Shown: positions 1 to 5,670, counted from the stretch's first letter. The stretch: 6,183 bases of DNA from an uncultured beta proteobacterium (GCA_903929925.1 CAIYWO010000090.1:1-6183); one strand, 5' to 3'. The notes: generated from the letters alone by a model not told the origin. Program-made: numbers and translations.

Positions 1-64
1 CAGAAGCCGCCGCTAGGACGGCCCCCACCAAAACAACACTACGTAAAACAGACAACAACTGCAT
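1..64 (-). CDS. Exported protein, N-terminal fragment (runs off left edge)
   Basis: Reading the minus strand after the stop of the sugar dehydrogenase gene, an ATG (62-64) follows after only 5 bases and stays open to the window edge for 21 codons. The visible residues begin MQLLSVLRSVV and continue into a Val/Leu/Ala-rich stretch ending AVLAAAS, which looks like the start and hydrophobic core of a Sec signal peptide, so the product is probably exported or membrane-anchored. The tight spacing suggests one transcript with the upstream dehydrogenase. Periplasmic quinoprotein dehydrogenases often have a neighbouring c-type cytochrome as electron acceptor, so that is the leading guess, but no haem motif is visible in these 21 residues. 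Only a weak purine-rich AAGAAG precedes the start, inside the end of the dehydrogenase gene, so translation may be coupled. Confidence 0.6.
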   Translation of the reverse strand, partial: MQLLSVLRSVVLVGAVLAAAS

Positions 65-69
65 GAAGC

Positions 70-1293
70 TTACTTCTTGTATGTGACGCGATAGATCACG
101 CCATTTTGCTCGTCAGAAACCAGCAGTGAACCATCTTTCATCTGATGCAAGTAGGCTGGACGACCCCACCATGACTGATCTGCAGGATTCATAAAGCCAG
201 TCATGAAGGGCTCAACCTTCGCGTTGTTGCCATTTGCATCTGTACGCACAGTCACGACATCAAAGCCGATTTTTTGTGTGCGGTTCCAGGAGCCTTTGCG
301 TGCGTTGAACAGCACGTTTTTGTACTCGGCTGGGAACATGTCGCCGGTGTAAAACTTGACGCCCATGGTAGCAGCGTGAGGTCCCATCAAGGCAGCAGGC
401 TGCTCAACACCAGCGCAAGCGTTTTCTTTCTTGATGTCTGGATCAGCAATGGTGCCCTGATGACATGATGGAAAACCGTAGTTCGCTTTGACTTTCAAAC
501 GATTCATCGTGTCGTTAGGAGTGTCATCGCCCATCCAGTCACGGCCGTGGTTACTAAACCAAAGTTCCTTGGTCACGGGGTGCCAGTCGAATCCAACCGT
601 GTTACGCACACCAGTCGCTAAGACTTCCATGCCCGAACCATCTGCGTTGTAACGACGGATCTGAGCGTACTCAGGTGTCGGCAGTGCGCAAATGTTGCAA
701 GGCGCGCCAAAGGGAACATAAAACTTGCCGTCAGGACCAAACGCCACGTACTTCCAGTTGTGGTGCGGCATCGGTGGGAAGTTGAACTTGGCAGTCAAAT
801 CAACAGGCGTCGCATTTGGGTTTTTTGCGATGCCATCGAAACGCAAGACTTTATCAACCGCTACAACGTACAGCGAACCGTCTTTGTATGCAGCTGTTGG
901 CTGATTAAGTTTGTCTACCACCACACGCGAGGTGCGCTCTTTGCCATTGTCCGTCACTTCGTAAATACGACCGAGTGCGCGCGTACCGACGTAATACTTA
1001 CCGTTCTCGCCTTCTGCGATTGCGCGGCCACCAGGAATGCCGTCAGCCCAGACCTCAACTTTAAAACCAGGCGGCAGTTTGATTTTATCAATCGGCACAT
1101 CGGCGGCTTTAGTCGCCACCAGCTTGCCAGGCAAGGGAGCCAGCGTGGATTTTGCCATCGACTCTGGCATGCCTTGCTTCCATGCAGGTGGGGGTGCTGG
1201 TGCGGCTGCAGGTGCTGCAGTCTGCGCTTGGGCAGACATACTAAATGCCAAGGCTAAACCAAAGCCACTAATCGTGCGTAAGTAATTTTTCAC
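70..1293 (-). CDS. Periplasmic PQQ-dependent sugar dehydrogenase-like protein (glucose/sorbosone dehydrogenase family)
   Basis: This 407-residue protein starts at GTG (1291-1293), supported by a GGAGA ribosome site five bases upstream (1299-1303). Residues 1-23 form a Sec signal peptide (KNYLR, hydrophobic core, AQA cleavage site), followed by an Ala/Pro-rich linker to about residue 38. From about residue 72 (LPPGFKVEVWADG) the chain reads as a six-bladed beta-propeller of the glucose/sorbosone dehydrogenase type. It has a PHHNW segment (176-180, candidate catalytic His), a Cys pair CNIC (199-202), the GVRNTVGFDWHP block (228-239) with the Arg-Asn pair typical of PQQ-binding members, and a C-terminal WGRP...DGSLLVSDEQNGVIYRV block (376-403). 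Family members oxidise sugars or aldehydes with PQQ; the substrate here cannot be read from sequence. No CxxCH haem motif is present, so electrons must pass to a separate acceptor, possibly the next gene. The adjacent PQQ operon supports PQQ use. Some family members are propellers of unknown function, so enzymatic activity is inferred. Confidence 0.85.
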   Translation of the reverse strand: MKNYLRTISGFGLALAFSMSAQAQTAAPAAAPAPPPAWKQGMPESMAKSTLAPLPGKLVATKAADVPIDKIKLPPGFKVEVWADGIPGGRAIAEGENGKYYVGTRALGRIYEVTDNGKERTSRVVVDKLNQPTAAYKDGSLYVVAVDKVLRFDGIAKNPNATPVDLTAKFNFPPMPHHNWKYVAFGPDGKFYVPFGAPCNICALPTPEYAQIRRYNADGSGMEVLATGVRNTVGFDWHPVTKELWFSNHGRDWMGDDTPNDTMNRLKVKANYGFPSCHQGTIADPDIKKENACAGVEQPAALMGPHAATMGVKFYTGDMFPAEYKNVLFNARKGSWNRTQKIGFDVVTVRTDANGNNAKVEPFMTGFMNPADQSWWGRPAYLHQMKDGSLLVSDEQNGVIYRVTYKK

Positions 1294-1298
1294 AGTCG

Positions 1299-1303
1299 TC
1301 TCC
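1299..1303 (-). promoter_or_regulatory. Ribosome binding site of the sugar dehydrogenase gene
   Basis: On the minus strand GGAGA is followed by five bases (CGACT) and then GTG. No ATG lies at a suitable distance, so this site decides in favour of the GTG start, which also yields an intact signal peptide. Confidence 0.7.
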
Positions 1304-1370
1304 GTGATGTTAGATGTTCGAACAAGTCCATCTTGTTTTTAAAGTACTGAACAATATTACTAGAATTGGA

Positions 1371-1387
1371 TATCTAGATAACTTTTT
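1371..1387 (-). promoter_or_regulatory. Putative shared regulatory element, copy 1 (upstream of the sugar dehydrogenase gene)
   Basis: The minus strand reads AAAAAGTTATCTAGATA here, ending 77 bases before the GTG start. The plus strand upstream of pqqA reads AAAAAGTTACTAGATA (2393-2408), identical except for one deleted T, in the same orientation relative to its gene and 85 bases before its ATG. The 3' part of this copy is a perfect 10-base palindrome, TATCTAGATA (1371-1380). A further AAAAAGTTA lies 15 bases upstream on the same strand (1394-1402). The element could be an activator site, or an A-rich UP element plus -35 region; a TAATAT (plus-strand ATATTA, 1354-1359) downstream is a possible -10. 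Function is inferred from recurrence only. Confidence 0.4.
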
Positions 1388-1388
1388 T

Positions 1389-1413
1389 ACCTTTAACTTT
1401 TTAAGTGAAAGGT
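1389..1413. repeat. Imperfect 25-base inverted repeat in the intergenic region
   Basis: The plus strand has ACCTTT at 1389-1394 and its complement AAAGGT at 1408-1413. Inside these, ACTT (1396-1399) pairs with AAGT (1403-1406) after one mismatch, leaving a 3-base centre. That gives a near-symmetric dyad of 10 pairs with one mismatch per arm. It is not followed by a T-run on either strand (the T-run at 1383-1388 precedes it on the plus strand), so it is a poor intrinsic terminator for the iminopeptidase gene. It abuts the shared element at 1371-1387, which makes an operator for a dimeric regulator of the sugar dehydrogenase gene conceivable. The remainder of 1294-1442 holds no gene I can support. 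Confidence 0.35.
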
Positions 1414-1442
1414 GGACAGCACAACAATCATTAGGGTAATCA

Positions 1443-2378
1443 CTAGCGCCAAGATGTCAGTGCTTGAAACGTTGCACTCAACATCTCCGCATCCGTGAGA
1501 TCGTGGCCGCCTCCTGCGACACGGATAAGATTTGCTTGAGGTGCGGCACGTTGGATGTCATAACTGTTTTCAAAAGGACAGAGCGCATCGCGGTCGCCAT
1601 GCACAAGCGTAAGCGGAATGTCTGACATCCTATGAGCCTGCTCCAAGATACTTTGACCCACAAAGCATCGATGCCACAGGTAATGGCTCTGCACCCTATA
1701 GCGAGAGATGAGCGCATCGGGACTTCCTAAGCCAATCGTAGGCGCTTGCATTGGATAAACGTTCATTGCTGCCTCGTAGGTGGCCCATGCTTGTGCAAGC
1801 TGCGCTTGCTTTTGAACGTCCTTCTCGAGACAAAATACCCGATACCCAAACTCGAGAACGGTCTGTTGAGAGTGTTTAGGCACCTGAGCTTGCAAGGCTT
1901 CCCAAGGTTCTCGACATCCTTCAGGCGGATGTTCCATAAAGTTTTCTATTTCAGCCTGGGTACATAAAAACGGGCTACGACACAGCATTCTGTTGACGCG
2001 GTCAGGATGAGCCTGCGCGTAGAGTAAGGCGAGAGCGCCCCCCCACGAGCCTCCCACAACACCCCACCTTGGTATGGACAGATGCTCCCGCAAGGATTCA
2101 ATATCTGCAATTAAATAGGACGTCTCATTGTGCTCAATCGCCCCGACTGGCAGACTCCGCCCACAACCCCGCTGGTCGTATTGAATAATCCAAAACAGGG
2201 CGGGATCAAAAAATCGACGATGTAAAGGGCTTGCCGAGCTTCCCGGACCACCGTGCAACCACACGACAGGCATACCCTGGGGATTACCACTAGCTTGCCA
2301 ATACAACTGGTGCCCATTCCCGACTGCCAGCCACCCGTGCGCGACGGGCTGGATCTCGGCAAATAGCTTAGTTTTCAT
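1443..2378 (-). CDS. pip: Prolyl iminopeptidase-type alpha/beta hydrolase (peptidase family S33)
   Basis: The 311-residue length is normal for bacterial prolyl iminopeptidases, which remove N-terminal proline from peptides in the cytoplasm. No signal peptide is seen. Residues run in the family order: HGGPG oxyanion-hole motif (42-46), DQRGCGRS (68-75), the nucleophile elbow GGSWGG (109-114, Ser111), an AWATYE stretch (197-202) in the cap domain matching the usual AWxxWE, HGDRDALCP (260-268, probable catalytic Asp264), and GGGHD (289-293, His292). The triad therefore appears complete. The gene is divergent from pqqA across 115 bases and lies upstream of the sugar dehydrogenase gene on the same strand. 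No clear Shine-Dalgarno precedes the ATG (2376-2378), so the start is chosen from the open frame and family fit. I see no T-rich hairpin after its stop, so read-through into the dehydrogenase gene is possible. Substrate choice within S33 cannot be proven from motifs. Confidence 0.88.
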   Translation of the reverse strand: MKTKLFAEIQPVAHGWLAVGNGHQLYWQASGNPQGMPVVWLHGGPGSSASPLHRRFFDPALFWIIQYDQRGCGRSLPVGAIEHNETSYLIADIESLREHLSIPRWGVVGGSWGGALALLYAQAHPDRVNRMLCRSPFLCTQAEIENFMEHPPEGCREPWEALQAQVPKHSQQTVLEFGYRVFCLEKDVQKQAQLAQAWATYEAAMNVYPMQAPTIGLGSPDALISRYRVQSHYLWHRCFVGQSILEQAHRMSDIPLTLVHGDRDALCPFENSYDIQRAAPQANLIRVAGGGHDLTDAEMLSATFQALTSWR

Positions 2379-2392
2379 GTGGTCAACCAGTT

Positions 2393-2408
2393 AAAAAGTT
2401 ACTAGATA
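2393..2408 (+). promoter_or_regulatory. Putative shared regulatory element, copy 2 (upstream of pqqA)
   Basis: AAAAAGTTACTAGATA matches the element upstream of the sugar dehydrogenase gene (1371-1387, minus strand) apart from a single-base gap, and points toward pqqA in the same way. Including two preceding bases, TTAAAAAGTTA (2391-2401) also matches the second repeat unit at 1394-1404 on the minus strand. It overlaps the candidate pqqA -35 region. A role in coordinated control of PQQ synthesis and use is inference. Confidence 0.4.
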
Positions 2409-2430
2409 CATGTGATTTATTCTATATACT
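2399..2430 (+). promoter_or_regulatory. Candidate pqqA promoter
   Basis: A weak -35 TTACTA (2399-2404) is followed after 18 bases by TATATA (2423-2428), overlapping TATACT (2425-2430) as an alternative -10. Transcription would begin near 2435-2438, giving an untranslated leader of about 55-60 bases before pqqA. The -35 match to consensus is poor, and it coincides with the shared element, as expected if an activator assists. No better pair is visible nearer the gene. Confidence 0.35.
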
Positions 2431-2449
2431 TGTAGCCAATGCCTACCAA
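2421..2449 (-). promoter_or_regulatory. Candidate promoter for the iminopeptidase gene, overlapping the pqqA promoter
   Basis: On the minus strand TTGGTA (2444-2449) is followed by exactly 17 bases and TATAGA (2421-2426); each hexamer matches 4 of 6 consensus bases. Its -10 shares bases with the candidate pqqA -10 on the other strand, so the two promoters would compete if both are real. Confidence 0.3.
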
Positions 2450-2482
2450 CGGCGTTGCGATACCTTACTTCCACTGCACTCT

Positions 2483-2488
2483 AGGAGA
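2483..2488 (+). promoter_or_regulatory. Strong ribosome binding site of pqqA
   Basis: AGGAGA lies five bases before the ATG at 2494. This is the best Shine-Dalgarno match among the pqq genes here, fitting the need for much more peptide than enzyme, and it supports translation of the very short pqqA frame. Confidence 0.8.
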
Positions 2489-2493
2489 CCACT

Positions 2494-2568
2494 ATGAAAT
2501 GGGAAACACCATCAGCAATTGATCTGCGTTTTGGTTTTGAAATCACAATGTACATCGCCAGTCGCTAA
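2494..2568 (+). CDS. pqqA: PQQ precursor peptide PqqA
   Basis: A 24-codon frame from ATG 2494 to TAA 2566-2568 encodes a peptide beginning MKWETPSAIDLRF and ending GFEITMYIASR. PqqA is the ribosomally made substrate whose conserved Glu and Tyr become the PQQ skeleton. Here they are Glu16 and Tyr20 in the invariant E-x-x-x-Y spacing (EITMY). The N-terminal MKW-x-TP pattern and the 24-residue length match known PqqA peptides, and a strong AGGAGA site precedes it. The leader of about 15 residues is the part expected to bind PqqD. It is followed at once by an intrinsic terminator and then by pqqB. Identity is secure from motif plus context, despite the tiny size. Confidence 0.97.
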   Translation: MKWETPSAIDLRFGFEITMYIASR

Positions 2569-2578
2569 TCGTTTTTCA

Positions 2579-2613
2579 AAAGGCCGAGACTAATGTCTCG
2601 GCCTTTATTTTTT
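2579..2613 (+). terminator. Intrinsic terminator/attenuator between pqqA and pqqB
   Basis: A perfect 12-bp stem (2579-2590 with 2595-2606, core GGCCGAGAC/GTCTCGGCC) closes a TAAT loop and is followed by A and six T (2608-2613). It begins 10 bases after the pqqA stop and ends 8 bases before the pqqB ATG. Partial termination here would leave pqqA mRNA abundant and the enzyme mRNA scarce, as reported for pqq operons in other bacteria. No separate promoter is visible between it and pqqB, so pqqBCDE must rely on read-through. Confidence 0.9.
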
Positions 2614-2621
2614 GAGTTGTG

Positions 2622-3536
2622 ATGCAAATACGCGTATTGGGCTCCGCGGCTGGCGGAGGATTTCCTCAATGGAACTGCAACTGCCTGAATTGCTCAGGCG
2701 TACGCCAAGGCAGCATTAACGCGCGGATGCGCACTCAGTCTTCCATCATCATTGGCAACGGGTCACCCGACTGGGCATTGATCAATGCGTCGCCTGATGT
2801 GCTGACCCAAATCAAACAAACACCTGCCTTGCAACCCGCTAGACAAATACGAGATAGCGGTATTACCGCGGTTGTGTTGATGGACGCACAAGTGGATCAC
2901 GTCACGGGTCTCATGATGCTGCGTGAAAGAAATTCGCCTCTGCCCATTTATGCCACCCAGCAAGTCTTCGACGATCTCACGACAGGCCTGCCACTCGTCA
3001 AGACGCTGTCTCATTACTGCACAGTCGAACAGCGATTGATCAGCCCTGAACAAGAAAATTTCAGCATCCCTCAATTAACAGGCATCACTTTCAAACCAAT
3101 CACGCTTTCCAGTAAAGCTCCGCCCTATTCGCCTCATCGTCATGATCCTCATCCTGGTGACAACATCGGGCTACTCATAACAGACATGACGAGCGGGAAA
3201 AAAGCGTTTTACGCACCTGGTCTTGGTGTGATTGAGCCGCAAGTCGAGCAAGCGATGCGGCAAGCCGATGTGTTGCTGGTCGATGGTACGTTTTGGACCG
3301 ACGATGAAATGATTGGTATGGGTCTGTCATCCAAGCGCGCAATCGATATGGGGCATCTGGCCCAATCTGGACGGGGTGGAATGATTGAAGCGTTGGCAGC
3401 TTATTCAACCAAGCGACGTATTTTGATTCACATTAACAATACCAATCCCATTCTCCGCGAAGACTCACCGCAAGCGTTGCAACTGAAAGCGCTCGGAATT
3501 GAGATCGCTTACGATGGCATGCACATAGAGATCTGA
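2622..3536 (+). CDS. pqqB: PQQ biosynthesis protein PqqB (metallo-beta-lactamase fold)
   Basis: PqqB is a cytoplasmic metallo-hydrolase-fold enzyme, reported to act as an iron-dependent hydroxylase on the Glu-Tyr intermediate after peptide processing. From ATG 2622 it has 304 residues, the usual length. Landmarks are GSAAGGGFPQWNCNCLNC near the N-terminus (Cys19, 21, 24, structural zinc site), DAQVDH (88-93), HRHDPHPGDNIG (about 172-183), SKRAIDMGH (237-245) and HINNTNPIL (270-278). A GTG at 2619 is in frame directly before the ATG. I prefer ATG because family members normally begin M-x-I-x-VLGSAAGGG and because GAG (2614-2616) is five bases upstream of it. After DMGH the usual Pro (GHxPxSG pattern, as I recall) is Ala here (GHLAQSG), a mild departure. 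The stop is two bases before pqqC. Confidence 0.96.
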   Translation: MQIRVLGSAAGGGFPQWNCNCLNCSGVRQGSINARMRTQSSIIIGNGSPDWALINASPDVLTQIKQTPALQPARQIRDSGITAVVLMDAQVDHVTGLMMLRERNSPLPIYATQQVFDDLTTGLPLVKTLSHYCTVEQRLISPEQENFSIPQLTGITFKPITLSSKAPPYSPHRHDPHPGDNIGLLITDMTSGKKAFYAPGLGVIEPQVEQAMRQADVLLVDGTFWTDDEMIGMGLSSKRAIDMGHLAQSGRGGMIEALAAYSTKRRILIHINNTNPILREDSPQALQLKALGIEIAYDGMHIEI

Positions 3537-3538
3537 CC

Positions 3539-4252
3539 ATGACCGCATTAAAACCAGCCTGGACGCGTGAAGAGTTTGAAGCCCAACTCCGCGCAAAAGG
3601 TCAGAGCTATCATATTCATCACCCCTTTAACGTCAAAATGAATGCTGGCGAATGTTCTAAAGAACAAATTCGCGGTTGGGTGTTGAATCGTTTTTACTAT
3701 CAGTGGATCATCCCGATCAAGGACGCTGCAGTCATGTCCAACTGTCAGGATCGTGAAACGCGCCGCAGATGGATTTCCAGAATTCTGGATCACGACGGCT
3801 TTGGTGAATACAAAACCGACACTGAGTGCGGAGGTCTCGAAGCTTGGACGCGACTGGGCCTAGCGGTTGGTCTAGATCGTGAAACGCTCTGGTCACTGAA
3901 ACAGGTCGAGCCCTCGGTTAAGTTTGCCTGCGACGCCTATGTCAACTTTGCACGTCAGCAGCCTTGGCAAGAGGCAATCTGTTCTTCGCTGACAGAAATG
4001 TTCGCGCCTCAAATTCATAAAGATCGTCTGGCAACTTGGCCCACACACTACCCATGGATCGAGCCGGCAGGTTTACATTATTTCCGTTCGCGCATTCCAT
4101 TAGCTCAGCGTGATGTCGATCATGGTCTTGAGGTCACACTCAACCACTTTACGACACGCGCGCAACAAGAGCGGGCGCTCGACATCCTTCAATTCAAGCT
4201 TGATATTTTGTGGTCAATGCTTGATGGGATTGAAAGAGCCTATCCTGTATGA
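3539..4252 (+). CDS. pqqC: Pyrroloquinoline-quinone synthase PqqC
   Basis: PqqC catalyses the last step: ring closure and eight-electron oxidation of the bicyclic intermediate to PQQ using O2 without a metal or other cofactor. The all-helical 237-residue protein shows YHIHHPF (24-30), NRFYYQ (50-55), IKDAA (60-64), RILDHDG (81-87), FAPQIH (155-160), YFRSR (181-185) and LQFKLDILWSMLD (217-229). Compared with the Klebsiella enzyme as I remember it, the active-site His84, His154, Tyr175, Arg179 and Lys214 correspond to His85, His160, Tyr181, Arg185 and Lys220, so the site is intact. About five extra residues lie in the loop near 88-97. The chain ends at AYPV, without the longer tail of the Klebsiella protein. 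AGAGA (3527-3531) lies seven bases before the ATG. The gene is separate from pqqD, unlike the pqqCD fusions of some Alphaproteobacteria. Confidence 0.97.
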   Translation: MTALKPAWTREEFEAQLRAKGQSYHIHHPFNVKMNAGECSKEQIRGWVLNRFYYQWIIPIKDAAVMSNCQDRETRRRWISRILDHDGFGEYKTDTECGGLEAWTRLGLAVGLDRETLWSLKQVEPSVKFACDAYVNFARQQPWQEAICSSLTEMFAPQIHKDRLATWPTHYPWIEPAGLHYFRSRIPLAQRDVDHGLEVTLNHFTTRAQQERALDILQFKLDILWSMLDGIERAYPV

Positions 4253-4527
4253 GCGACTCCACGCCCGCACCGCTTCCCGAGCGCCCACGACTCAACAGAC
4301 TTTTCCGGTTGCAGTGGGAAGAGGCGCAACAAGCATACGTTTTGCTTTATCCTGAAGGCATGGTCAAACTCAATCTCAGCGCAGCCGAGATCCTCAAGCG
4401 CTGCGACGGAGAGCACACTATTAACGAACTTATCGCGGAACTGGAGCAGGCATTTGGCGAGGCGGATTTGCGCGACCCTATCCAAGGGATGTTACGCGCG
4501 GCCTTTGAAAAAGACTGGATTCAATAG
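4249..4527 (+). CDS. pqqD: PQQ biosynthesis peptide chaperone PqqD
   Basis: PqqD is a small winged-helix peptide-binding protein (a RiPP recognition element) that binds the PqqA leader and delivers it to PqqE. The 92 residues contain the family pattern: RPRLNRLFRLQWEEAQ (12-27), VLLYPEGMVKLNLSAAEILK (31-50), RCDGEHTI (51-58), then a helical LIAELEQAF stretch (61-69). The residues before about 12 are Pro/Ser-rich and probably disordered. Its ATG overlaps the pqqC stop as ATGA (4249-4252), with no strong ribosome site of its own, so translation is probably coupled to pqqC. Confidence 0.96.
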   Translation: MSDSTPAPLPERPRLNRLFRLQWEEAQQAYVLLYPEGMVKLNLSAAEILKRCDGEHTINELIAELEQAFGEADLRDPIQGMLRAAFEKDWIQ

Positions 4528-4542
4528 GGTCGCCCTCAGCCG

Positions 4543-5670
4543 ATGACTCAGCCTGTTATCAATCCACCCTTTTGGTTGCTCGCCGAGCTGACATACCGCT
4601 GCCCTTTGCACTGCGTGTTTTGCTACAACCCGGTCAACTACGAAAGCATTAAAAATGAGCTCGATACAGACGCATGGATTCGCGTCATGCGTGAAGCGCG
4701 TGCGCTCGGCGCCGCACAAATAGGATTTTCGGGTGGCGAACCATTACTTCGTGATGACCTCGACATTTTAGTCGCGGAAGCACGACGGCTTGGCTTCTAC
4801 ACCAATCTCATTACTTCTGGCGTTGGACTCACCGAGAAGAGAATCGCCTCACTCAAGCAAGCTGGTCTCGATCATATTCAGCTTTCTTTTCAGGACTCCA
4901 CACAGGAGATGAACGACTTTCTGAGCAGTACGAAAACGTTCGAGCTTAAGAAAAAAGTAGCCGCTTTGATTAAAAAGTATGACTACCCCATGGTGATGAA
5001 TGTTGTACTGCATCGCCATAATATTCCGCATATCGATAAGATTATCGATATGGCACTTGACCTATCCGCGGAGTATCTGGAGCTAGCAAACACACAGTAT
5101 TACGGCTGGGCGATGAAGAACCGTCAGCAGCTTTTACCTACTCGCGAACAAATTATCGCAGCCGAAGCCACGGTAAACGCCTACCGCGAAAAAATCGGTA
5201 AGCAATGCAAGCTGCTTTTTGTTGTTCCTGATTACTTTGAAGAGCGTCCAAAAGCCTGTATGAATGGCTGGGGCTCGATCTTTTTAGATATTGCACCGGA
5301 TGGCGCGGCCTTACCTTGTCACAACGCTAGAGAGTTACCCGGCCTCAACATTCCAAATGTGAAAGAGCACTCCATTCAGGAGATCTGGTATGAGAGCCAG
5401 GCCTTTAATTTCTTTCGAGGTGACAGCTGGATGCAGGAGCCTTGCCGCTCATGCTCAGAGAAAGAAAAAGACTTTGGTGGCTGTCGCTGCCAAGCATTCC
5501 TGTTAACAGGAGATCCTGCTGCGACAGATCCAGTTTGTGCCAAGTCCCCCAATCACCATGTCGTCAAACTTGCGATTAGTGAAGCGGCAGCTGTAGCAAA
5601 CGCCGATACTTCAAAAGAATTCCCATTGGTTTTTAGAACCGACGCTAACTCAAAACGCTTCGCAGGGTAG
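4543..5670 (+). CDS. pqqE: PqqA peptide cyclase PqqE (radical SAM/SPASM enzyme)
   Basis: PqqE uses S-adenosylmethionine and iron-sulfur clusters to form the carbon-carbon bond between Glu and Tyr of PqqA, the first committed step. The radical SAM cluster motif is C20-x3-C24-x2-C27 (CPLHCVFC), followed by the SAM-binding FSGGEPLLR (62-70). The C-terminal SPASM domain has Cys239, Cys259, Cys301, Cys304, Asp310, Cys314, Cys316 and Cys332. With a constant offset of nine these match the auxiliary cluster ligands I recall for Methylobacterium PqqE, including the unusual Asp ligand. The end (NHHVVKLAI...PLVFR) also follows the family, and the 375-residue length is normal. Only a weak Shine-Dalgarno is seen in the 15-base gap after pqqD. 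It is the last gene of the operon before a convergent gene; no pqqF follows. Confidence 0.97.
   Translation: MTQPVINPPFWLLAELTYRCPLHCVFCYNPVNYESIKNELDTDAWIRVMREARALGAAQIGFSGGEPLLRDDLDILVAEARRLGFYTNLITSGVGLTEKRIASLKQAGLDHIQLSFQDSTQEMNDFLSSTKTFELKKKVAALIKKYDYPMVMNVVLHRHNIPHIDKIIDMALDLSAEYLELANTQYYGWAMKNRQQLLPTREQIIAAEATVNAYREKIGKQCKLLFVVPDYFEERPKACMNGWGSIFLDIAPDGAALPCHNARELPGLNIPNVKEHSIQEIWYESQAFNFFRGDSWMQEPCRSCSEKEKDFGGCRCQAFLLTGDPAATDPVCAKSPNHHVVKLAISEAAAVANADTSKEFPLVFRTDANSKRFAG

Noticed and set aside
760..1257. 165-codon plus-strand open frame opposite the sugar dehydrogenase gene
   Set aside because: It is antisense to a well-supported gene with a signal peptide and family motifs, and its translation is Arg/Cys/His-rich with no recognisable domain; a shadow frame.
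1037..1285. Plus-strand open frame with Gly/Ala-rich end opposite the dehydrogenase N-terminus
   Set aside because: The Gly/Ala richness is the complement of the Ala/Pro linker codons of the real gene; no ribosome site or family similarity seen.
1315..1324. Perfect 10-base palindrome TGTTCGAACA in the dehydrogenase leader
   Set aside because: Too short on its own, no second copy near pqqA, and the symmetry does not extend outward; not enough to call an operator.
1321..1340. Hairpin AACAAG-TCCAT-CTTGTT followed by T residues on the plus strand
   Set aside because: The stem is short and AT-rich, and no plus-strand gene lies upstream for it to terminate. On the minus strand it lies in the dehydrogenase leader without a T-run.
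1430..1440. ATTAGGGTAAT quasi-palindrome just after the iminopeptidase stop
   Set aside because: Only four base pairs around a three-base centre and no T-run; cannot be supported as a terminator.
2410..2425. TGTGA half-site in the pqqA upstream region suggesting a CRP-type site
   Set aside because: There is no matching TCACA half at the required spacing.
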